7,073 nt of DNA from Gammaproteobacteria bacterium (lineage in GTDB: Bacteria; Pseudomonadota; Gammaproteobacteria; Competibacterales; Competibacteraceae). The notes beneath the pieces were generated by a model. The model worked only from the letters and a program-made list of their open reading frames with translations. It had not been told where the DNA came from and searched no databases. The position numbers and the translations under genes are program-made. The stretch lies in assembly GCA_020047885.1 (NCBI GenBank), contig JAIFNF010000219.1, forward strand, positions 1 to 7,073. Direction: 5' to 3'. This document shows positions 1 to 7,073 of this stretch, in pieces (positions within the stretch are counted from its first letter, which is position 1; every line of letters begins with the position of its first letter).

Positions 1-72
1 AGCCGTGCGTTCCGAGATAGTATGCCTAGAATATGAGATGCGTCGTCACTCTGTAGGGAAATTCGTACTGTA

Positions 73-1785
73 ATGCCTATTTTTATCCCCTTGCCGGATC
101 CGCTCGCCAGCCTCTATGTCGACCGGTTCACCGACCGCCGTCATCTATGGCGGGTATTCCGCGCCACCAATATCTACCGTTTGGTATTGGCATCGCTGTT
201 GTTGGCGGCTTTTGCGCTGGATGAACAGAGCCGGTTGTTTGGTAAGCAAGATCCGCGGCTGTTTCTGGGCGCGTCGCTGGCCTATCTGATCCTGTCCGTC
301 GTCGCGATTGCCAGTAGCTACTGGCGGTGGCCACGATTCTTTATTCAGGCGCATGGGCAGATGCTGGTTGACCTGATCCTCCTCACCGTGATCATCAACG
401 CTTCAGGGGGGCTGTCCAGCAGTCTTAACAGTTTCCTGATCGCGGCGGTTGCCGCTAACGGCATTCTGTTGCCGCTGATTTCAGCGTTATTGGCCGCCGC
501 GCTGGGATTTTTCCTGTTGATCGGCTCTTGGCTGGTCGATCGCTGGCATCATGCGGAGTTGCTGGCTCGACTGGAACACGGGCCGGGGGGGTGGGAGGGC
601 TTTTGTGCGCAAATCAATAACACCTCCGATGACTGGGTGCGTTTAGGCGTGTTGGGCGCCGTGTTGTTTGCCGCTGCTGGCCTGACCTATGCCTTGGCGG
701 AACGCGCCCGGCGTGGTGAAGCGCTGGCTCGGCAGCGCACTTGGGAACTGTTGGAAGTGGCGGAATTGAACCAAGGGATTATCCGTCACCTACAAAACGG
801 GGTGGTGGTCGTGGACGCCATACAGCAAATTCAACTGATGAACGACACCGCCCGTGAATGGCTGGACGCTTTGGAGGTTCTTCCGGGCAGTGCCCTCGAT
901 CGGGTTTCATCGCCGTTGGCGTATGGTCTGAAACGTTGGCTGCGTGAGGGAGGCGATGAGGTTTTTCCGTTCCGTCCCGCCGAGCACCGCCCAGAATTGA
1001 TCCCAAGATTTACCCGGCTCAGTGGTCGCCAGGCCGCCAATGTACTCATCCTGCTGGAAGACTCTGAGCAGACCGCGATGCAGTTACAGCAAATCAAGCT
1101 GGCCGCCCTGGGACGACTGACGGCGGGGATTGCCCACGAAATCCGCAATCCCCTGACCGCCATCAGCCATGCGGCGCAGTTACTCGAAGAGTCGACCAGT
1201 GCCAGTGTCAGTGATCGGCGGCTGGCGCAGATTGCCCATGACAACGTCAAACGCGCCAACCGGATTATTAGCGACGTTCTGGATCTGGCGCGGCGCGACC
1301 GAGTGAAACCGGAGCGGCTCGAGTTAGCGCCCTGGCTGGAGGTCTTCCGTGAAGAATTTCTGCGCAGTTTGGAGGGGTCTGCGCCTGAATGGCGTCAGTC
1401 GGTGGAATCGGATGATTTGGTCATCCTGTTTGATTCTCATCAACTGCGCCAGGTACTCTGGAATTTGTGTGCCAACGCGTGCCAGCATGGCGTCCAGTCC
1501 GGCGGAATGCCGTATCTTGAATTCCATGCCGGTCGGGAAAGCAGCTACGAGCGACCCTTTCTGGAAGTGCGCGATGCAGGTCCGGGGATTTTGCCAGAGA
1601 ATGTTTCCCACCTGTTCGAACCTTTCTTTACGACCCGAGCCAAGGGGACGGGTCTGGGCTTGTACCTGGCTCGGGAATTGTGCGAAGCCAACCGGGCTCA
1701 GTTGCAATATGTACCGATTGTTGAAGGTGGTAGTTGTTTTCGCATCACTTTCGTTTCCCCAAGTTCTGTATCGGAGATGGATTAA
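73..1785 (+). CDS. pilS: PilS-type membrane sensor histidine kinase
   Basis: Sensor kinase of the PilS/PilR two-component system. In relatives it sits in the inner membrane, senses pilin or envelope state and phosphorylates PilR to control pilA. The 570-residue product has about six hydrophobic segments (near 33-49, 63-83, 96-111, 117-134, 135-155 and 189-209), then a PAS-like region (about 226-330). The H-box AHEIRNP carries the phospho-accepting His355 and is followed by the PilS-like stretch LTAISHAAQLLEES. The ATP-binding domain shows the N-box (near 462-470, WNLCANA), G1 DAGPGI (501-506), F-box FEPFFTTR (515-522) and G2 GTGLGL (525-530). No catalytic motif is missing. It is somewhat longer than the roughly 530-residue Pseudomonas protein, partly through the loop at about 156-188. 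The ATG at 73 is the first in-frame start; an AGGGA at 55-59 lies rather far upstream (13 bases). A TAGAAT at 27-32 could be a -10 box, but no matching -35 is visible in the short flank. The stop overlaps the pilR start by one base (TAATG), implying translational coupling. Confidence 0.93.
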   Translation: MPIFIPLPDPLASLYVDRFTDRRHLWRVFRATNIYRLVLASLLLAAFALDEQSRLFGKQDPRLFLGASLAYLILSVVAIASSYWRWPRFFIQAHGQMLVDLILLTVIINASGGLSSSLNSFLIAAVAANGILLPLISALLAAALGFFLLIGSWLVDRWHHAELLARLEHGPGGWEGFCAQINNTSDDWVRLGVLGAVLFAAAGLTYALAERARRGEALARQRTWELLEVAELNQGIIRHLQNGVVVVDAIQQIQLMNDTAREWLDALEVLPGSALDRVSSPLAYGLKRWLREGGDEVFPFRPAEHRPELIPRFTRLSGRQAANVLILLEDSEQTAMQLQQIKLAALGRLTAGIAHEIRNPLTAISHAAQLLEESTSASVSDRRLAQIAHDNVKRANRIISDVLDLARRDRVKPERLELAPWLEVFREEFLRSLEGSAPEWRQSVESDDLVILFDSHQLRQVLWNLCANACQHGVQSGGMPYLEFHAGRESSYERPFLEVRDAGPGILPENVSHLFEPFFTTRAKGTGLGLYLARELCEANRAQLQYVPIVEGGSCFRITFVSPSSVSEMD

Positions 1786-3215
1786 TGGACGCTTGCAACG
1801 CGTTGATCGTGGATGATGAAGCCGATATTCGCGAATTGATCGAAATCACCCTGCTGCCACTGGGTGTCGCCTGCCTGTCGGCGGAGAACCTGAGTGATGC
1901 GCGCCTGCTGCTCAAACGCCAGCCGTTTAGCTTCTGCATTACGGATTTGCGTCTGCCGGATGGCAGTGGGTTGGAACTGGTGGGGTATATTCAAAAGCAC
2001 TATCCTAATTTACCGGTAGCCGTCATCACGGCGCACGGCAATGTCGAGAGTGCGGTCGAGGCGCTCAAATTGGGCGCTTTTGATTTTGTGCCGAAACCGT
2101 TCGAACTGGCGGTGCTGCGGAATATGGTGACCACGGCGTTGCGGCTGAACCGGAGCGGTGAGGGTCGACCTGGCGACAGTCGACCCGTGCTACTCGGCAA
2201 ATCGGCGATCATGGCTGAGGTTCGGGTGTTGATCGCCAAACTGGCGCGTAGTCAGGCTCCGATTTTGATCCATGGCGAGTCGGGCACGGGTAAGGAACTG
2301 GCCGCTCGACTCATCCACTTGTCCGGGCCGCGAGCCGACAAGCCGTTCGTTCCGGTCAACTGTGGAGCCATTCCCGAGCATTTGATGGAAAGTGAATTCT
2401 TCGGCTACAAAAAAGGGAGTTTCACCGGTGCGGCGCAGGATAAAGGTGGACTGTTTCACGCAGCGCAAGGCGGTACGCTGTTTCTGGATGAAGTCGCGGA
2501 ACTTCCCCTTCAGATGCAAGTAAAGTTACTGCGGGCGATTCAGGAGCGGGCGGTGCGGCCAGTGGGTGCGCAAGCCGAAGTGGCTACTGATGTGCGCATT
2601 CTCAGCGCCACCCACAAGAACCTGGCGGTGCTGGTGCAGGAGGGGACGTTCCGCCAGGATCTGTTCTACCGGTTGAACGTGATTCAGATGCGGTTGCCGA
2701 GCCTGCACGAACATCCCGAAGATATTGCGGATCTGGCCGAGTCGATTCTCGACCGATTGAGCCAGGAGTCGGGCGGAGCGCGTCCGGATTTGGCTCCGAC
2801 CGCGCTGGCGGTGTTAAGTGCCTACCCGTTCCCGGGGAATATCCGTGAGCTGGAAAATATCCTGGAGCGCGCTTTTACCCTCTGTGAAGGGCAGGTCATT
2901 CAGGCGGAGGATTTGTTCCTGCCGGTCGGTGAGACCTTTGCGCGGCAACCGCCGCCAGCGCCGATACCGGAACCTTCGCGCTACGGGTCAGAAACGGAAC
3001 GATTACCCTCACCGGTGGATGCCGAACCCCGGACGGTTCCCTATCCTTCGGCGCCCGTTGTCAGTGATCTGGAGGGCTATCTGGAGAGCCTGGAGAAGGC
3101 GGCGATCATGCGGGCGCTGGAAGCAACCCGCTATAACAAGACTGCCGCTGCTGAAAAACTGGGTATCAGCTTCCGGGCGCTGCGCTATCGGTTGAAGAAA
3201 CTGGGGCTGGATTGA
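1785..3215 (+). CDS. pilR: PilR-type sigma-54-dependent response regulator
   Basis: Cytoplasmic NtrC-family activator that, once phosphorylated by PilS, drives sigma-54 RNA polymerase at promoters such as pilA. From the ATG at 1785 the protein has 476 residues. The receiver domain (about 5-118) has the acidic pocket D10/D11, phospho-accepting D54 in ITDLRLPDG, T82 and K104. The AAA+ domain (about 137-365) has Walker A GESGTGKE (164-171), the sigma-54 contact loop as GSFTGA (211-216; Ser replaces the common Ala), Walker B TLFLDE (231-236) and FRQDLFYRLNVI (289-300). A proline-rich linker (about 386-425) leads to a Fis-type helix-turn-helix (about 435-475, ending near ISFRALRYRLKKLGL). It is about 30 residues longer than the Pseudomonas homologue, apparently in this linker. 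An in-frame ATG at 1734 lies inside pilS and would add 17 residues not typical of receiver domains, so the overlapping TAATG start is preferred. The gene ends 85 bases before a strong terminator. Confidence 0.94.
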   Translation: MDACNALIVDDEADIRELIEITLLPLGVACLSAENLSDARLLLKRQPFSFCITDLRLPDGSGLELVGYIQKHYPNLPVAVITAHGNVESAVEALKLGAFDFVPKPFELAVLRNMVTTALRLNRSGEGRPGDSRPVLLGKSAIMAEVRVLIAKLARSQAPILIHGESGTGKELAARLIHLSGPRADKPFVPVNCGAIPEHLMESEFFGYKKGSFTGAAQDKGGLFHAAQGGTLFLDEVAELPLQMQVKLLRAIQERAVRPVGAQAEVATDVRILSATHKNLAVLVQEGTFRQDLFYRLNVIQMRLPSLHEHPEDIADLAESILDRLSQESGGARPDLAPTALAVLSAYPFPGNIRELENILERAFTLCEGQVIQAEDLFLPVGETFARQPPPAPIPEPSRYGSETERLPSPVDAEPRTVPYPSAPVVSDLEGYLESLEKAAIMRALEATRYNKTAAAEKLGISFRALRYRLKKLGLD

Positions 3216-3300
3216 ACTGTTGATGTGGGCAACGTCTCGCGTAGCTACAGAGGGGCTTGCGGACTAACCCGCTGAACTTTTCCCGGAAGTTGATGGATAC

Positions 3301-3329
3301 AAAAAAGCCCGGCAGTGCCGGGCTTTTTT
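3301..3329. terminator. Bidirectional intrinsic terminator between pilR and csp
   Basis: A perfect 7-bp GC stem (3307-3313 with 3317-3323, GCCCGGC/GCCGGGC) closes an AGT loop. It is flanked by six A on the left and six T on the right, so the transcript has a U-tract whichever strand is read. It lies between convergent genes and can end pilSR transcription rightwards and csp transcription leftwards. The rest of the 3216-3350 gap shows nothing convincing. Confidence 0.93.
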
Positions 3330-3350
3330 ATTAATCTTACTCTTGGACGT

Positions 3351-3557
3351 TTAGTCTATAGGGTTGATATTGGCCGCCTGTTGACCCTTGGGTCCGGTAG
3401 TCACATCGAAGGAAACTTTCTGGTTTTCCCTCAGAGTCTTGAATCCTTTGCCCTGAATCGCCGAGAAATGGGCGAACAGGTCTTCACCGCCGTTATCCGG
3501 GGAAATGAAACCGAAACCTTTGGTTTCGTTAAACCATTTAACAGTACCAGTTGACAT
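3351..3557 (-). CDS. CspA-family cold-shock protein
   Basis: Single cold-shock domain protein of 68 residues ([20 protein letters not shown] start), a small cytoplasmic beta-barrel that binds single-stranded RNA and DNA and melts mRNA structure. The nucleic-acid-binding motifs are visible: RNP1-like KGFGFI (13-18) and RNP2-like DLFAHFS (26-32; the commoner form is VFVHFS). Aromatic residues W8, F9, F15, F17, F28 and F31 and the family-typical ending PKGQQAANI are present. Length matches the 65-70 residues of the family. Two ATG codons stand in tandem (3560-3558 and 3557-3555). The second gives the usual MSTGTVKWF start, with an AGAG Shine-Dalgarno-like stretch suitably placed for either. The frame stays open upstream to an ATG at 3662, but those extra residues do not resemble cold-shock proteins and probably lie in the 5' leader. 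The paralogue (cspA, C, D or E type) cannot be decided, so cold induction is not certain. Confidence 0.95.
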   Translation of the reverse strand: MSTGTVKWFNETKGFGFISPDNGGEDLFAHFSAIQGKGFKTLRENQKVSFDVTTGPKGQQAANINPID

Positions 3558-3704
3558 CATTTGATCTCTAAAAAACGTGTTACGAAGGTAGAGCAACAGC
3601 TCATGAATGCAAGAACCAATAGAGAAATCGACGAGCCGAGTACTAACACCAAGAGTTTGCAACGGACGAGCGGATTAAGTTCTTTAAAAAGTCTTGCGGT
3701 TCGC

Positions 3705-3733
3705 AGTCTAGGATATGCCGCCTGACAAAACAA
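3705..3733 (-). promoter_or_regulatory. Candidate sigma-70 promoter for csp
   Basis: Read on the minus strand, TTGTTT (3733-3728) is followed after exactly 17 bases by TAGACT (3710-3705), matching the -35 and -10 consensus at 3 and 4 of 6 positions. An A-rich stretch (GAAAAATAAT) just upstream could act as an UP element. The predicted start near 3698 would give a leader of about 140 bases, the kind of length expected for cspA-type mRNAs. The match is moderate and chance is possible. Confidence 0.3.
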
Positions 3734-3806
3734 GCATTATTTTTCGGTGCCCGACACGGAACCTCTTACTGGATAGTCCGACCTGGTTCTTCCTGTTGAT
3801 CAGCGA

Positions 3807-3822
3807 TGGGGGGAAGTTTGCA
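3807..3822 (+). promoter_or_regulatory. Candidate sigma-54 (-24/-12) promoter for livF
   Basis: TGGGGGGAAGTTTGCA keeps the invariant GG-N10-GC spacing of sigma-54 promoters (GG at 3808-3809, GC at 3820-3821), with T at -26 and a full TTGCA -12 element. It fails at the CAC positions of the consensus TGGCACR-N4-TTGCW (9 of 12 informative positions match). Transcription would begin near 3833, about 83 bases before livF. No upstream activator site was identified. A chance match is quite possible in sequence of this composition. Confidence 0.25.
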
Positions 3823-3915
3823 GAAGGTCAGCCGCTTGTCAATCAGACATTCCTTTGTGCGCGGCTTCCGGCGACAATGCCCGATCTTCAAAATGGCCTG
3901 ATCTGGAAGGTTCCG

Positions 3916-4638
3916 ATGCTGCTGGAAGTCGAAAATCTATCGGTCTGCTATGGCAACGTTGAGGCGTTGCATGGCGTTAATCTGTCCGTCCGTCAGGGCG
4001 AAATCGTGACGTTGCTCGGTGCCAATGGCGCGGGCAAAACCACGACCTTGAGCGCCATCAGCGGCCTGTTGCGTCCGGAAGGAGGAGAAATTCGCTTTGA
4101 GGGTCGCTCTATCCATCGAACGCCGGCGCATCAACGAGTGGCGATGGGTATTGCTCAGGCCCCGGAAGGCCGCCGGATCTTTGGTACGCTCACCGTCCAG
4201 GAAAATCTGCATCTGGGCGCGTTTACTCAGGCCGACCGCCCCAAAATCGCCAAAACCCTGCGCTGGATTCATGAACTGTTCCCGGTGCTGGCGGATCGTC
4301 GCGAACAACTCGCGGGCACCCTGAGCGGTGGCGAACAGCAAATGCTGGCCATTGGCCGGGCGCTGATGGCTCAACCACGCATCCTGCTGTTGGATGAGCC
4401 GAGTCTGGGATTGGCACCGTTGCTGGTGAAGGCGATTTTCCAGACCCTGTGGGAAATCAATGAGGCCGGTGTGACCATTGTGCTGGTCGAGCAGAACGCC
4501 CGCGCCGCTTTGAAACTGGCGCATCGTGGCTATGTGCTGGAAGTCGGGCGGATCGTGCTGGAGGATCGCGCCGAGGCGTTGCTGGCGAATTCCGAAGTTC
4601 GCGACGCCTATCTGGGCGGTCAGGCGGGCGGGGCATAG
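3916..4638 (+). CDS. livF: LivF-type ABC transporter ATP-binding protein
   Basis: ATPase of the branched-chain amino acid (HAAT) ABC importer family. It would bind the cytoplasmic face of LivH/LivM-type permeases and power uptake of leucine, isoleucine, valine or related substrates. The 240-residue product (E. coli LivF is 237) shows Walker A GANGAGKTT (35-43), Q-loop Q81 in the LivF-typical QAPEGRRIF, signature LSGGEQQ (136-142), Walker B ILLLDEP (156-162) and D-loop SLGLAP (163-168). LVEQNARAALKLAHRGYVLE (190-209) is diagnostic of LivF, with VEQN where other ABC ATPases carry the H-loop histidine. The ATG at 3916 is chosen because GGAAGG at 3905-3910 lies 5 bases upstream and the N-terminus MLLEVENLSVCYG matches the family. 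An in-frame ATG at 3715 would add 67 unrelated residues. LivG, LivH, LivM and a binding protein are all absent from the window, which is unusual. The EamA permease gene begins 3 bases after the stop. The substrate is inferred from family only. Confidence 0.88.
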   Translation: MLLEVENLSVCYGNVEALHGVNLSVRQGEIVTLLGANGAGKTTTLSAISGLLRPEGGEIRFEGRSIHRTPAHQRVAMGIAQAPEGRRIFGTLTVQENLHLGAFTQADRPKIAKTLRWIHELFPVLADRREQLAGTLSGGEQQMLAIGRALMAQPRILLLDEPSLGLAPLLVKAIFQTLWEINEAGVTIVLVEQNARAALKLAHRGYVLEVGRIVLEDRAEALLANSEVRDAYLGGQAGGA

Positions 4639-4641
4639 GCG

Positions 4642-5496
4642 TTGTCTACGCCGTTGCCGGATGCGAAAACCACTGATCCCGCCGATTTGCACCGCCGTGC
4701 GGTTTTCATGTTGGTAGCGACCGCCGTGCTGTGGAGTCTGGGCGGGGTGCTCATTAAATGGGTGGACTGGCATCCGGTCGCCATTGCCGGAACCCGCAGC
4801 TTGATCGGCGCGGTGCTCATCGGCATCGCCTTTCGCCGGGAACTGCGCTTCACTTGGTCATTGGATCAAATCGGCGCGGCGCTGGCTTACGCGGGCACGG
4901 TAGTGCTGTTCGTGATCGCTAACAAGCTGACGACCGCCGCTAATGCCATTCTGCTTCAGTACACCGCGCCGATTTACGTCGTGCTGTTCAGTCCGTGGTT
5001 TCTGGGGGAGCGGGCCAGTCGCCGTGACGGGTTGGTTCTGTTGACCATGATGGGCGGCATGGTGCTGTTTTTCCTGGATGAACTCACACTGGATGGCTAT
5101 CTCGGCAATGGCATCGCCTTGTTAAGCGGGTTGTGCTTCGCTTGGCTAACGCTGTTCCTGCGCCGACAGAAGAACGGTTCTGCCCTGCCTTCGCTGTTGC
5201 TGGGCAACCTGCTGGCCGGCATGATCGGCCTGCCGTTCATGTTTGAGTCCTTGCCGGACTTGTCGGGCTGGATGGGTTTACTACTGCTGGGCGTAGTGCA
5301 ATTGGGATTGCCGTATATTCTGTACGCGCTGGCGCTGCGTCATGTGATGGCGGTGGAGGGAATTCTGATTCCGATGATCGAACCGGTGCTGAATCCGGTC
5401 TGGGTCTTCCTGATGATGGGCGAAACCCCCAGCCCCTGGGCGATTGTTGGCGGGGCGATTATCCTGGGTGCCGTGATTTTTCGGGCCAGGCGTTGA
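4642..5496 (+). CDS. EamA/DMT-superfamily membrane transporter
   Basis: Inner-membrane permease of the drug/metabolite transporter superfamily, whose members mostly export or exchange amino acids and other small metabolites. Its substrate is unknown. The 284-residue protein contains two repeated EamA halves (about 23-146 and 156-282) with roughly ten hydrophobic helices and a basic RARR C-terminus. Conserved helix-end features appear in both halves: ANAILLQYTAPIYVVLFSPW with following LGE (100-123) in the first, and EGILIPMIEPVLNPVW with following GE (239-261) in the second. The start is a TTG at 4642, 3 bases after the livF stop, giving a 20-residue hydrophilic N-terminus before helix 1. The Shine-Dalgarno sequence there is poor (GGGCGGGG), as expected if translation is coupled to livF. 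An in-frame ATG at 4708 is an alternative but falls at the edge of the first helix. EamA proteins normally work without an ATPase, so closeness to livF implies co-expression rather than a shared complex. Confidence 0.87.
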   Translation: MSTPLPDAKTTDPADLHRRAVFMLVATAVLWSLGGVLIKWVDWHPVAIAGTRSLIGAVLIGIAFRRELRFTWSLDQIGAALAYAGTVVLFVIANKLTTAANAILLQYTAPIYVVLFSPWFLGERASRRDGLVLLTMMGGMVLFFLDELTLDGYLGNGIALLSGLCFAWLTLFLRRQKNGSALPSLLLGNLLAGMIGLPFMFESLPDLSGWMGLLLLGVVQLGLPYILYALALRHVMAVEGILIPMIEPVLNPVWVFLMMGETPSPWAIVGGAIILGAVIFRARR

Positions 5497-5521
5497 TGGC
5501 TCCCGTGCAGAATCCCCCTGA

Positions 5522-5542
5522 CCCTCCTTTTACAAAGCGGGG
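5522..5542. repeat. Degenerate C/G-rich hairpin, probable remnant of an intergenic repeat
   Basis: Bases 5522-5530 pair with 5534-5542 around a TAC loop: nine positions with one C-C mismatch and one G-T wobble. Together with the preceding AATCCCCCTGA (5511-5521) it resembles dispersed elements of the form AATCCCCCT...CCCCCTTT...AAAGGGGGA that I recall between genes in several bacteria. This copy is decayed. There is no T-tract after the stem, so it is unlikely to be a strong terminator. Family membership is from memory and unverified. Confidence 0.4.
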
Positions 5543-5557
5543 AACGATATGGATACT
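5529..5557 (+). promoter_or_regulatory. Candidate sigma-70 promoter for purB
   Basis: TTTACA (5529-5534, 5 of 6 against TTGACA) and GATACT (5552-5557, 4 of 6 against TATAAT) are separated by exactly 17 bases. Transcription would begin near 5564, leaving a leader of about 30 bases before the purB ATG. The -35 box overlaps the loop and right arm of the degenerate hairpin. No PurR-like operator was recognised. The site suggests purB can be transcribed apart from livF-EamA, though readthrough is also possible. Confidence 0.42.
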
Positions 5558-5578
5558 TCTCACTCACCTTTTGCCTGA

Positions 5579-6964
<1,386 letters not shown>

Positions 6965-7003
6965 GCAAGGCGCAAAAAATAGTCCCATACCCTTCCGAAC
7001 CTG

Positions 7004-7070
7004 GCCACGGAAAAACACGGAAAAACACGGAAGATTCTTTTTTTCCGTGTCTTCCGTGTCTTTCCGTGGC
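7004..7070. repeat. Large imperfect palindrome of 10-base CACGG-A units downstream of purB
   Basis: The left arm carries three tandem copies of a roughly 10-base unit: CACGGAAAAA at 7006-7015 (pattern CCACGG), again at 7016-7025, then CACGGAAGAT at 7026-7035. The right arm is its inverted counterpart, with CCGTG repeated at 7045-7049, 7054-7058 and 7064-7068. The outer 17 bases (7004-7020) pair with 7054-7070 with one mismatch. The inner CACGGAA (7026-7032) pairs with TTCCGTG (7043-7049) around a 10-base T-rich loop. The right arm is one base shorter between units, so the stem has a bulge. It resembles dispersed CCACGGAA-type intergenic repeats I recall from some proteobacteria, but I cannot verify that. 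It might also help end purB transcription, although no U-tract follows the outer stem. It could continue past the window end. Confidence 0.85.
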
Positions 7071-7073
7071 TCG

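Larger units (their letters stand above)
3558..3915. other. Divergent non-coding region between csp and livF
   Basis: These 358 bases separate two divergent genes and encode nothing recognisable. The plus-strand frame is open from an ATG at 3715 into livF, but the roughly 67 residues before the LivF start resemble no ABC ATPase N-terminus. The minus-strand half is probably the csp 5' leader. If transcription begins near 3698, the leader is about 140 bases, close to the long leaders known for cspA-type genes. I could not identify a cold-box. The right half contains the candidate -24/-12 site and the livF ribosome-binding site GGAAGG at 3905-3910. A tRNA or known riboswitch is not evident. Confidence 0.6.

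Noticed and set aside
27..32. TAGAAT as a -10 box for pilS
   Set aside because: No acceptable -35 lies 16-18 bases upstream and the flank is too short to judge, so it is noted only within the pilS entry.
1734..1784. Upstream start for PilR inside pilS
   Set aside because: It adds 17 residues before the receiver domain that merely read through pilS in another frame; the TAATG overlap gives a normal receiver N-terminus.
2162..2186. Perfect 8-base inverted repeat GGGTCGAC/GTCGACCC with a 9-base spacer inside pilR
   Set aside because: It lies in the receiver-AAA+ linker codons, and one or two such repeats are expected by chance in 7 kb; no regulatory context supports it.
3558..3662. N-terminal extension of the cold-shock protein to an upstream ATG at 3662
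   Set aside because: Cold-shock proteins of this type are 65-70 residues and start at MSTGTVKWF; the extension has no family similarity and lies in the probable leader.
3679..3690. GTTCTTTAAAAA-like stretch resembling an rRNA-leader boxA
   Set aside because: No rRNA or tRNA gene follows, no boxB-like hairpin precedes it, and the motif is short and A/T-rich.
3715..3915. In-frame extension of livF from an ATG at 3715, adding 67 residues
   Set aside because: The added residues do not resemble any ABC ATPase N-terminus, while ATG 3916 has a well-spaced GGAAGG and the family-typical MLLEVENLSV start.
3937..4773. Long minus-strand open frame (278 codons) opposite livF
   Set aside because: It mirrors the livF coding strand, has no recognisable domain and is Gln/Arg-rich, as expected for an antisense shadow of a codon-biased gene.
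7006..7035. Three spaced repeats read as the start of a CRISPR array
   Set aside because: The units are about 10 bases, directly abutting without spacers, and mirrored in an inverted arm, so this is a palindromic repeat and not CRISPR.

Overview
This 7.07 kb window looks like ordinary chromosome from a gammaproteobacterium with moderately high GC. Three things support that. The adenylosuccinate lyase is the 456-residue E. coli type and nearly collinear with it. The sensor/regulator pair has the PilS/PilR architecture of type IV pilus-bearing gammaproteobacteria. The small cold-shock protein has the CspA form typical of that class. The genus cannot be fixed from the sequence. The two palindromic intergenic elements suggest a repeat-rich genome, possibly an environmental lineage, but that is inference. 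I saw no phage, transposase, CRISPR or toxin-antitoxin gene and no clear sign of horizontal transfer.

Layout. Bases 1-72 are a short upstream flank. Bases 73-3215 hold pilS and pilR, overlapping by one base, which together form a two-component system. PilS is a six-helix membrane histidine kinase with a PAS-like region. PilR is a receiver-AAA+-Fis regulator of sigma-54 promoters that in relatives controls the pilin gene pilA. A strong symmetrical hairpin terminator (3301-3329) separates pilR from a convergent minus-strand cold-shock gene (3351-3557). A 358-base divergent non-coding stretch (3558-3915) follows. It holds a possible csp promoter and long leader on the minus strand and a possible sigma-54 (-24/-12) site on the plus strand.

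Bases 3916-5496 hold two tightly linked plus-strand genes: a LivF-type ABC ATPase (branched-chain amino acid uptake family) and, 3 bases later, a ten-helix EamA/DMT-family permease. None of the usual LivF partners (LivG, LivH, LivM, LivK) lies in the window, so the ATPase is separated from its expected operon or serves another role. A 97-base gap then holds a degenerate C/G-rich hairpin and a reasonable sigma-70-like promoter in front of purB (5594-6964), which acts in purine biosynthesis. The window ends in a large imperfect palindrome built of 10-base CACGGAAAAA units (7004-7070), the most unusual feature here.

Functionally these are separate units: pilus regulation, cold-shock RNA chaperone, a transport pair and purine synthesis. 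I found no convincing undescribed system. The items most worth a second look are the terminal palindrome, the possible sigma-54 site ahead of livF, and the orphan livF-EamA pairing.
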